Shown: positions 54,800-64,000 of the stretch, piece after piece
How the letters are laid out: each line of letters starts with the position of its first letter
Numbering within the stretch: position 1 is the stretch's first letter
Assembly: GCA_021464245.1 (NCBI GenBank)
Contig: JADCRB010000164.1
Coordinates: forward strand, 62,001-126,000
DNA length: 64,000 nucleotides
Source: Carallia brachiata
Lineage: Eukaryota > Streptophyta > Magnoliopsida > Malpighiales > Rhizophoraceae
Direction: 5' to 3'
Program-made: the position numbers and the translations under genes
The notes under the pieces: generated by a model
What the model saw: only the letters and a program-made list of their open reading frames with translations
What the model was told of the DNA's origin: nothing
Database searches by the model: none

Positions 54800-57170
54800 C
54801 TTCTCATTGTAATTTTCCTCGCTTGATGTGATATTATGCATTCAACTTATCTCCAAAGATCAAAAGTGACAATGCTGTCACAAGAAAAGTTACAACCTTA
54901 TCGTAGCCAAGATTAGCTAACATTGTCAAAATTGTTATATTTGCTAACTTGGAAGGCAGCCTGTAGGGACACTGCATTACTCACAACTAATAAAATAAAA
55001 AATGAAAAGCAAAATGATAAAGTCTTTCAAGACACACTGTTCTTTGCCACACCACGACAATCATGTAATCATCAAGCAACTGTTGATTTTATGTTTATGT
55101 GCTCCTGTTGAAAAGAATTGTACACTGAAAATTAAATGAGCAAGGTCCTGAATTTCAATTTTGCAGCAATTCTCCTCTATTGAGCTTTATTGTTTTACAA
55201 GCTCATGTATAGAGTTTACAGATAACAAACTTGGTGCTTAAGCCAAGATTACATCAGCAATATCATCATTAATGCTGTTTCCAATACACAAAGAAAGCTG
55301 CTACAATTTCTTCAGATTGTGATTGGATGCTAAAGAGGTAACGTTGCTGCTTCCTGTCAAGCTTTAGTTTGCTCAAATGGCTTCTGTGCCCTTTTGCATC
55401 TGCTTCCACTTGCTGCTGTGCCTTAAATTGCAACTTATTCCTATTGGTTTATTGATGAAACAGTTTCTGAAATGATTGGACAGATTCTCAGCCACCTTTT
55501 CCGACTTTTGTGTTGCTTCCTGAAGGCTGCTGGAAGCTGCTTGCTGCTGTTGATGCTTGAGCTGGTTTCCTGATGCTGCTGCTGCTAAGCTCCACCTGCT
55601 GCCTTGCCCGGTGATATTTCAGCTGCTACCAGCTTAGGTGAATCAAGCTCAACTCCACTTATCATGTAACAGCAACAATCCATTTTCAGTAGTTGTGTCT
55701 GAAAATTTTTTTTTTACAAAAAAAGCATATTCAATTATTGAGAAAATAAACTCAACTCATCAACACAGATTAAAACATAAAATTAAGGAGTGATTTGCAG
55801 ACAGATCATCTTATTTAGCTCATAGTCAGCGTTCGGCTGCACATTTTTTGTTCCTTTTTCTTGGTAACGACATTCCACAGTTGAGGTCAGGTCATCATCT
55901 TATTGAATTAAAGTAAAAGGTAAAAGCTTGGATCTGATGATACTAACGTAATTGAAGATGAAGGAAAAAAAATTCAACAAACGAAGAAGATGTTGGTAAG
56001 CAGGAACAAAAACAAGGCTGCAAGGTTTAATAACCTGTTGAATGTTGCAGAGGAAAAGCACAACACAGAGAGATAGCAAGGAGAGGAAAATAGACTGATC
56101 TGTGAAAAGGGTGGTTCATTACACCTACATTGATGTTTTTTTTTTTTTAGATATCCTAAACCTAGACCAATTGATTGAAGTTGGGGACCTCTTTTGCTAG
56201 CATATTATACTGCTGTTTGAGCTACAAGCTCGCGGCCACCTTCGTTGATGTTAAAACTTCGTTAAATATGAAGTTTACATAGTGAAGTGAGCTGGAAATC
56301 ATGTGAAGGAGTACGTTAGAGCTAATATATGATTCTTTATTTTGGGTGTGACTTAATAGCTTAACCTTTTAGATTGGATGGTTTCTTAACAAGTTCAACT
56401 ATGTTTTCATACTATGCCATACCATCCTAATTTTCAGGTGTCATAAACAAATATTCAAGCATGCACAAATCACCCAGAAGGCTACACTGATAATATTTGA
56501 CAGCCATTATTTAGCAATGATTCATAAAATGTTTGCACGCAAAATTTCAATGACTATAGGTAAGTATAATTATACTTTGTGAAGAAACAAGTACTGAAAC
56601 TCCCTTTGGCTGCCAACGATGGTCTGCCAACTTAGTTCCTAGGTGAGAATACCAAAAAGTTACCAAGAGTCAATTTTGTTTTCAATTTTTGCATTCTGGC
56701 TCCAATTCTATATGCATCTAGGTTGCTAAAACCAAGGATTGGGGTCTAAAGCTTGATTCTCATTCTTGAATTTTCATTCTGAATATTAAAATAAAATCAT
56801 GTGGAAGATTCTTGAAAGGAGTATTTTATAACTAAAGACAATTAGAGCTCCAGTATTGGCAAAAACCATTAAGTTTGTAGGATTTAATATTTGGGAAGGT
56901 TAGATATTGAAGTATTAGTCCCCCAGCAAATCTGTGAGATGAGTTAGAAAGGAACAAAAAAATGTGAATGCCTTAAAATGCCCTTATTGTTATTGTCAAT
57001 ATCTAAAAACAAGAAAATGCAGAAGACAAGCAAGATACAGAGATAAAAATACTTGTGTGTGAAAATACAAATGAGAATCATGAGTATGAATGACAGAAGA
57101 AGCTCAGTAGAGGTAAAAATTATATTCAGCTGCAGTTAGGAGCTTATATATTCAACATCTTGCTCCTTCA
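54800..57170 (-). pseudogene. Decayed duplicate of part of the CCZ1 gene (intron 6 region and the edge of exon 6)
   Basis: Long stretches match the CCZ1 intron at about 42500-44470 in the same orientation. 54825-55010 resembles 42510-42700 (cttgatgt, tatctccaaa, cagggacattgc-like blocks). 56390-57020 resembles 43745-44335 (ggttcaactatgttttcata in CCZ1 against agttcaactatgttttcata here; actccctttgg; gagaataccaa). 57118-57165 resembles 44446-44490 (attatattcagc, ttcaacatcttgct), which in CCZ1 crosses the end of exon 6. About 55130-56330 replaces the matching CCZ1 segment, including exon 7, and is probably an insertion with a CTG/CAG-rich patch (55530-55620) of unknown type. No coding potential remains. 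Confidence 0.75.
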
Positions 57171-59335
57171 TGTATGACAAATGGTGGACTTGTTGCTTGT
57201 GCTATTTGCTTATGAAGCTTTTGCTGTAATAAATCTACAACCTGAAAACTGAAGTAAAGCATCCGGCAACAGGAATAAAAGTCTCAATAGAATTGAAGCA
57301 ACTCAATGGACTTCAATAAAATGTATTATCAAAAATTACAAAATGAATTACCAGAAGCTTCCCACTTGAAAATAGTTAATATTATGAATTGAAATGGGAG
57401 CAGAGTCCATAAACATGGGTAAAATTGCACATGTACTGGATAATCAAGGCATGAAACAGAAATCAAATAGGACCATGAACATGCACCAACTGAAAATATT
57501 CATGCTTAAAGCGCAATGAAATGAAGCAACTGATATGTGTTGCCAAAATTAAAAATGGACAAGCTTTGATACAATAACATGCAAATAATGACACGTTTGC
57601 CAACAAGAGGCCAGGCAGCCAGGAAGTTTATGTACAGATCAAGATACTTAAATGTAGTAACTATTCAAGAGGATCATGAAATTCACTAAAATTATCCTCC
57701 CAAAAAGTTTGAGAACTATGTCTCCCTAATGATTCGCTTTCTTTTAATTAGATATGGCCCAACAAAACAGCTGAAAAAAAAAAAACAATTTAGGAGTTGA
57801 AAGATTAGCTGATTTCTGTAAATTTCTATACATTGAAGTCCCATGAATAACTGAACATGAGGTTTAAAGTTCAGTCTACTCTACAGCATAAAGTAAACAA
57901 CAAAGTATTACTGCTATCTACATGATATCAACAACAAAACTAGTTTCAAAGGTTTCTGGTTTCCATTGGCCAGGAGCCCATTTCACAAGACGACAAAGGC
58001 AAAGTTAATTCATTGTATGGGCATATCTCCATTTATGTAACTCCCACTCTCAAATCAAAATGACCCACTTAAGACTGCATAAGTAAATCAGTCAGAAGAA
58101 AATTGGCAATCATAAGAGCATAAACAAAATGACTGAGACAGGATCTTAGTGGGCATCCAACACGGCTTGCACACATATAAGGTATTTATGTAATTTTGAA
58201 GACAAAAATTCAAACGAAAACAATACTGGGTACGAAAATTCCGACACACATTATTCGTGAATACATTTTTTTTTTTCAATTTTTTTAAAGAAATTTCATG
58301 CAATGTGTATTAAGACCAAGGAAATGTGTATGTAAGTCCAATGAAATGTGTGTTATAATTTTGTGGATCATTGTGTCGTTAAACTTGGGTCTTTATAAAT
58401 AGGAGAACGCTTGAATTATGAGTCTTCATAGATAGAAAAGTATTTATATCAAATTCATTTAAATTCTTTATTAATTGATAAGTTTATTATATTGTTAAAA
58501 TAATTTAAACCATTTTATTATATTGTTAAAATAATTTAAACCATTTTAACTAATTTACTCACAAGTTACATTTTTTTTTTTTTAGTGCAACAATGTGCAC
58601 AACGACGGATTAAAATTGTAGAGCCACGAACATTACTTTATTTAAACTTTTCCCATGTATTCAAATTTTTTTAATAAAAAAAAAGTACCCACAAATATAT
58701 TAATAAATATTGAAACAGTAAAATTAAAATATAAAATTAGATGAACATTATTCTAAAACTTGAAATATAAATTCCACATATAATGTGTGGAAATTTTTTT
58801 TTTTAAAATAAAAATATTTACACAAAATATAAATGTGATTGCATTTGATTAATAAGTAATTATATTTTATTATTTTTTTTAATTTTTTTAATTAATTATT
58901 AAAAATTATGCATGTGGGCCCCACACCCTACCCTTCTCTCCTCCCCAGTAGCCTGCCACGTCAGATCGACTGGAAAATTCAATACAGTAACGTTCTAGCT
59001 AGTCAGCTTTTCTACAGCAATTAGTATAATCTGAAAGTAAGACATGAGAATAGGAATCAAATTAGAAACGCAGGAGGACAGTGGTCTTCTAGAGACAAAT
59101 TGTTATAAGCATTAACAGTGCTTTGCAAGGGGATTTATGTAGGTGAGAAAAGACGAGAATACGTGAATGGACAAGGCAAATAAGGCGCAGTCCAACTACA
59201 AGTGCCGGGCCTCATCAGGGGTGGTTCCTTGGAGTAGCATTAAAGACCGCAACATGCACAGATAGTTTATTTCACAGTACTACACCACCTAAAAATATAT
59301 TTCTATTTTCGGGATAAAAGAATGTAACTAACACT
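57171..59335. other. Spacer, no gene recognised
   Basis: 57171-58340 is only moderately AT-rich and looks like old intron or UTR sequence, but I find no exon with a recognisable protein. There is a small repeat at 58482-58545, where the block ttattatattgttaaaataa occurs twice. 58560-58900 is AT-rich. Confidence 0.45.
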
Positions 59336-59527
59336 TCTTGGTTCAATTAGTGAGAAATTTGATTTTTTTTGAAATAAAATCTTGGATTTGAGTCTTATGT
59401 ATGAAAAAAATAGACGTTGAGAGAGTTTTACCCTCTTTAATAGGTCCACTCAGTTAGAACTGAATTAGTTAGACTCTAATTGACTTCTAGATACTAAGGT
59501 TTCAGATAAAAAAAAAAAAAAAAAAAA
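59336..59527 (+). mobile_element. SINE, second and more diverged copy
   Basis: It matches 37565-37749 along its length (gaaaaaaatagacgttgaga, tttaataggtccactcagtt, gaactgaattagttagactc) and ends in a poly(A) run of about 20. The box-B-like part reads ggatttgagtctt. No clear target duplication is left, so it is older than the copy in the kinase intron. Confidence 0.75.
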
Positions 59528-59586
59528 GAGCCAGATTTATAAGCTGAAAATTGCATTCATGCTTTGATGGTATCTTGTTGAAGCAC

Positions 59587-60098
59587 ATGGGTTGTTCTTC
59601 TCAGATTCTCTACATGATTCCCATTTTCACCCTTATATCATTACAAAGTAGCCACATTTTGACTGCTGATGCCGGATTGGATGCTGCAGATGTGTACTTG
59701 AAAGTACAAGGCGTAAAGAACTTAATTGTATCTCATGGGGAAAGGGAACTTGGTAATGAGAAGGATATAGAGGAAGTTTCTGGAGATGATGAAGGTCCAG
59801 AGAGAGAAGCTTTGATAGTTGAAAAGTTTAGAGCTTTACTTGGGCTGAAAAGTTTCAGAAAAAAGGAGTATATTTCATCATCTCCTTAGACATCAGCCAC
59901 AATAGAAGCCAATGCTCCAGCTCCGGTTCCAGCTGTCCCTCTAATGCTGCCACTCCACAAACATTACCATTCTCCATTGCATCACAAGGATCCAGTCCCA
60001 GTATAACACAAGTTTCAAGAGGAGCGCAGAGATCAAGGTAGAAGGCAAAGAACTTCCAACATTCGTTTATCTCTCCTATTTTTGTTTCCAAACACAAG
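59587..60098 (+). pseudogene. Signal-peptide protein exon, possibly formin-like N-terminus, with in-frame stops
   Basis: The ATG at 59587 opens a clear signal peptide (MGCSSQILYMIPIFTLISLQ, then SSHILTADA). The next part contains DAADVYLKVQGVKNLIVSHG and GPEREALIVEKFRALLGLKS. After a TAG at 59887-59889 the same frame continues with a proline/alanine-rich and His-rich stretch (EANAPAPVPAVPLMLPLHKH, then YHSPLHHKDPVPV), a TAA, then EERRDQGRRQR, ending at a good donor (AAG|GTAAAG at 60098/60099). Signal peptide, short acidic region, Pro/His-rich stretch and basic end resemble the extracellular part of plant class I formins or a related single-pass protein; I am not certain of the family. No later exons are found. 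Two in-frame stops make it a pseudogene. Confidence 0.55.
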
Positions 60099-61440
60099 GT
60101 AAAGCTTTCAAAGGCCCTTTTATGCAATGTTAATGGAAAACAATTGATGAAGAAAAAAATTGAATTAATTATTTCCTATTTATTTTAAAATTGTTTGAAT
60201 AAATTTTCTTATTTTTATAACATCTCTTTAGAATTCCTTTTATATCTCTGCTTAATGAAACAAATTATTAACAATAAACAGTAAATTTAAAAAAAAACTT
60301 TGAAACACATTGTATTTTAAAATATGTCTTTGTTTGGAAAAAATTACTTTAAATTTATTGACTACAATAGTTGCTGTAAAAAAATAAAAGAAAAAAGATT
60401 AGGAGGAATATCATTATGAATGCACTTCGCAATTACATGAAAAATAGATAACTAAATAATTGAATGTTTAGTTATATAGCAAAAATTATATTTCATTATT
60501 AGAAATTAAAAGATCATTCGAAAACAATAACACTCACCAAATATAATTGTAATGTTTATTATTTTATATAATTAATATGTTTTTTTTTATGTTTCACCTA
60601 AATATTACTTTTATGTTTGTATTAATAAATATAAAATTTGATCCTCTGAATTCTTTTTTTTTTTTTTTGATCTATTCCTGATTTTATATACTTGGAACAA
60701 TGTCGTTTCCAAGTGAGTGCCGTGAAAATTTCGCAGCATCCTGGTATATGGATTAATTAATTGAAAAACTAATAAACAGCTTTACCATGAATAGCTTCGA
60801 CTGCGTACTCTATCTTGCATATTATGTGATGAGTAAAGTATAATTTCTCTGGCTAGTAGGGGTGAGCAAATGGGTGAGGTAGTTGAGTAGAGCAAAGATA
60901 GGTCAAGATCATTAGAGAATAAGGTGTAGGGCACAAAAGGGGCCATTAGATTGCGAAATGGAATTTTGTACAAACAATATTTATATTGTAATTGATAGCA
61001 TATTTTATGAATCATAATTAAAAGATAAGAATAAAAAAATAATAATATTTTTTTATTATATATTTTATTATTATGTTTGTATAAAATATATTATTGTTGC
61101 AATATAGATACTGTTTGACCAAATTTTCGGTTAACAATCTAACATTTGCGGGTACAAAATTGTATACTTTTTGAAAAAAGGAAATGGTAGACTTTAATGT
61201 AATTAGATTAAGTAGAGTTATAAGTAGCAAGCAAAATATAACTACAAAGTGCAAAGGGGGGAAAAATAAACAAACAAAGAACAAGACAAGAGGTCAAATA
61301 TGGGCCGATGCGCCAAGATTGATTGGTTGTCATTTGAAGGTTGACTACCTCGGTAACCCCATAATTTTCAAGGGGGCCAAATTTGCATTTACGATGTTGT
61401 GCCGCTACTCCTGTTGTTCTGCATACCTTAGGTGGAACTA

Positions 61441-61942
61441 GGATGCACGACATGAATATGAGATATAAACACAACATAATATAAATATAAAAATATAAAA
61501 ATTTTAAAAAAATTAGGACACGAATATAATATAGATACAATTATAAAATATATTATATATTATATATGTATGTATGTAATTTAAATATTTTTAATAAATT
61601 TAAAATTTTTTTTACATATAGTACATAATAATTATTATTATGATATTTTATAATGTAACTTTTATTTTATTCATAATTCTTTTAAAAAAATTATATATGT
61701 GTGTATAATATACTAATTAAAATATTAAATATATATAAAAGTATCTGACGAGTGTATTAAAATATTCGACACGTAAATTACAAGTGATCGACACGCGTGT
61801 CTGAATTTTTTTTATTTTTATTTTTTTGTTGGACATGTTTCAGAGTATCCGACATGTGTCCGAGAAGTATCAACCGAATGTCATGTCTAAAAAATGTGTC
61901 CGATATGATACTTACTATTTTAAAAGTGTCTGTATTTCTTAA
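61441..61942. mobile_element. Decayed repeat related to the Mutator-type element at 36453
   Basis: Ends and interior share the gtgtcc/ggacac vocabulary of the kinase-intron element: gatgcacgacatgaatatga at the left, then cgacacgcgtgtctg, atccgacatgtgtccg and aaagtgtctgtatttctta at the right. The middle is AT-rich. I cannot fix exact ends or a target duplication. Confidence 0.4.
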
Positions 61943-62763
61943 GTTGGGAACGTAAGTGTTTCCTTGGATTGATTTGTACAAGTCAACTCAATGTTTTGCA
62001 TGAGGAACAACATGCTCATTGTTAAATCAATGGTTCCTGGCTGACTGAGTGACCGAATGTTTTTGACTTTCATCTCCCTTTTGTCAGTCCTCTACCGAAT
62101 TTCCAGACTAATTGAACTTTTCTTGACTACGCAGATTAAACTGAGTCCAAACTCGCGAATACATGGTAGTACTAAAAAGTGTACAATTGTCTTTGGATGA
62201 CTGTGAAAATGCAGTTTTTGCTCAATTTGTTAGGCCGCAACCTAGCTAGAGTAGAGGAACTACTAAAGTCTATTGTAAAGAGACCCAAATTGAAAACTCT
62301 TAAAAAAATCGTATGAACATATTATAACATATACCAAGTGTTATGATCATTAGAGACTTTCCAACTTAAATTCAAATTTCAAATTTAATATGAAAGAAAA
62401 AAGTTGTGGATGCAAAAAAAATAAAAATCTAATTTTCTTGGTGAAAAATAAAATTCCATGAAATAAAAATTTTATTTGTTTTTGTTGGCTTTTGGAATGT
62501 GTTGTAGAAAAGGGGAAAGACTATTATAACCACTTACTTGCATACGTCTCAACTATAAACTTGTAATTTAAATAATATTAATAGTATATCAATAAAAGAG
62601 AGATGAAGATTCGAATTGTTAAATTCTTTAACCGATCCCCTCCTTCCACTAATTAGTCTAAGTTTAGTATAAAAAAAAAAAACTTGCATGCATCTCAAAA
62701 GAAATTAAGATGGATGTAATTACTGGATAACCAAAAAGAATATCTTGAAGCCACTGTAGCCAC

Positions 62764-62812
<49 letters not shown>

Positions 62813-62816
62813 TGAG
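62764..62816 (+). repeat. Compound (TA)n(GA)n microsatellite
   Basis: A tatata run is followed by an uninterrupted agag run of about 30 bases. Confidence 0.93.
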
Positions 62817-63592
62817 AGATAGCAGCAGATTTTTCGGCATCAAAATTGATCAACTGCATTAGCTGCCTCTTGTGATAAATTCCAAGATTGCTCCGTCACC
62901 GTCTTCGTAGCTCACCGCTCTTCTTCTATCGGGAATGTTGGCTAGACGGGGTGGAGGACGCTGCCAAGAAAGAGAGAAAAAGAGAATGAGAGAGCGGCGA
63001 GTTTATTGATATGTTTTGGGCAATTTATTTTTACTTTATTTTATTATAAAAAATAACAAAAATATTTTTATATTGAGTATTATTCTTTTAGAAATTTTGT
63101 AACTTATTTTTAAGAAAATGAAACAATTTTTTTAAGAGAAAATAAAGAATTAGGAGTAGTTTTTATATTCTTTTCTTATCTTTTTGAGGAAATTTTAGCA
63201 TAATTTGTTTTTAATAAAAAATAGAATCATATTTATAATCCTATCTTTATTATAAGAAAATTTGGAAAATATAAATATTGGAATATTTTTAATTTAGAAA
63301 TTTAATTTGTTTGTAGTCGACACATGATAGAAAGAGTAAATACTTATATATATGTATTTTTATAATGCGAAACGAGATTTGTAAGTATACGAGAATTCTA
63401 AAATTTGTTGAAATAAAAATTTTAGTTTAAATAAAATACTAAGACTACAATTATTAAAATCTAATTCAATTAGAATACCTAATCCAACTAGAATATTAAG
63501 AAGGCTCCAATATATATATATATATAGACAGATAATTTACTTTATTATAGGTTTTATATGTGTCATACGTTTAATAACGAGTTGTAGCAGCA

Positions 63593-64000
63593 ATGGATTC
63601 TCTAATCCTCCCTAGCTCCTCATTGTGTCTCCTCAGGACGAACTGCTCCACAATCGTCGCTACCAGTTCGGTTCCCACAACACAACTCATAACAGGGCTG
63701 CCGGGAATTGCTATGAATACTACGAGAAGCAAGAAACCCAACAACAAGTATCAACGTGATTGTTCCGCCGCTGAGCAAGAAGAATCTTTGTTCCTGCCAA
63801 TCGAAATCATAGCAGAGATGTTGTGTTGGTTAGATGCGCGGACTTTGCTCAAGTTGAAGTGTGTGTGCAAGCAATGGCGTGCGTTGATTGAAGATCCCAA
63901 CTTTGCCGAGGAGCACGCAAGTCGAGCTCCCCTTGCGTGGCATTATAAGGACGAAATCGACGTAACAAGCCAACAAGTTCGAGTCATCTCCAACATGAAT
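63593..64000 (+). CDS. F-box protein (copy C), 5' part, continues past the window
   Basis: From the ATG at 63593 the frame is open for 136 codons to the last base. It starts MDSLILPSSSLCLLRTNCS, then the Ser/Thr- and Lys-rich leader, then a full F-box: LFLPIEIIAEMLCWLDARTL followed by LKLKCVCKQWRALIEDPNFA. EEHASRAPLAW follows, as in copies A and B. It has none of the lesions seen at the matching places in A (TAA) or B (2-base loss after CVCKQW), so it may be the functional member of the family. An intact protein would be a substrate receptor of an SCF ubiquitin ligase. The C-terminal domain lies outside the window. Confidence 0.85.
   Translation, partial: MDSLILPSSSLCLLRTNCSTIVATSSVPTTQLITGLPGIAMNTTRSKKPNNKYQRDCSAAEQEESLFLPIEIIAEMLCWLDARTLLKLKCVCKQWRALIEDPNFAEEHASRAPLAWHYKDEIDVTSQQVRVISNMN

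Larger units (their letters stand above)
60099..63592. other. AT-rich spacer before F-box copy C
   Basis: No supportable gene. It is AT-rich with a probable Mutator-type repeat at 61441-61942 and simple repeats at 62764-62816 and 63510-63527. The patch 62820-62985 is GC-richer but shows no recognisable protein. 63560-63592 matches the 5' leader of the other F-box copies. Confidence 0.5.

Noticed and set aside
1..64000. CRISPR arrays, bacterial operons, rRNA or organelle inserts
   Set aside because: Nothing of the kind is visible; repeats are transposon-related or simple, and genes are spliced plant nuclear genes.

Overview
This is nuclear DNA from a flowering plant, most likely a eudicot. 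The evidence is spliced genes with GT-AG introns, three recognisable single-copy plant genes (PIG-P, CCZ1 and DPH7 homologues), resistance-gene relatives of both the TIR and non-TIR classes (TIR-NB-LRR genes point to a dicot), F-box paralogues, Copia, CACTA, Mutator-type and SINE elements, and very AT-rich spacers full of simple repeats. A woody rosid would fit, but the sequence alone does not settle the species.

Layout. At 2.2-8.4 kb lies an F-box/F-box-associated pseudogene split by a nearly intact Ty1/Copia retrotransposon with almost identical LTRs and a perfect 5-bp target duplication; an antisense LINE fragment abuts its 3' end. At 10.7-12.2 kb is a TIR-NB gene cut off just after the P-loop. 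At 13.8-15.1 kb, minus strand, is an intact four-exon PIG-P gene (GPI-anchor synthesis) with its likely promoter near 16.75 kb. At 20.8-23.9 kb, minus, is a CC-NB-LRR pseudogene with several frameshifts. At 27.3-31.25 kb is a 4-kb CACTA-type element carrying a TNPA-like spliced gene. At 32.6-38.1 kb, minus, is the most interesting locus: a five-exon receptor-like cytoplasmic kinase of the PBS1/PBL type (subfamily VII) followed with no gap by an NB-ARC-LRR gene that lacks its own coiled-coil domain. The kinase stop and the first NLR ATG overlap by one base (TGATG). A 74-nt GT-AG interval in the last kinase exon would, if spliced, join the two proteins in frame. At 41.5-47.8 kb, minus, is CCZ1 (nine coding exons, one single-base frameshift). 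Divergent from it at 49.45-50.98 kb is DPH7 (WD40). At 52.9-54.2 kb is a second F-box copy, broken by frameshifts, followed at about 54.8-57.2 kb by a decayed duplicate of part of CCZ1. At 59.6-60.1 kb is a broken secreted-protein exon. At 63.6 kb a third F-box copy begins and is open to the window edge.

How it fits together. Three housekeeping genes (PIG-P, CCZ1, DPH7) sit in a region rebuilt by duplication and transposons. The accessory genes are two families known for birth-and-death evolution: F-box genes and NLRs. In Arabidopsis a subfamily VII kinase (PBS1) is guarded by an NLR of this broad clade (RPS5). Here a kinase of that subfamily, with its DFG motif changed to DFR, is physically joined to such an NLR. 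That makes a decoy-sensor pair, or a kinase-NLR fusion produced by splicing, a concrete hypothesis.
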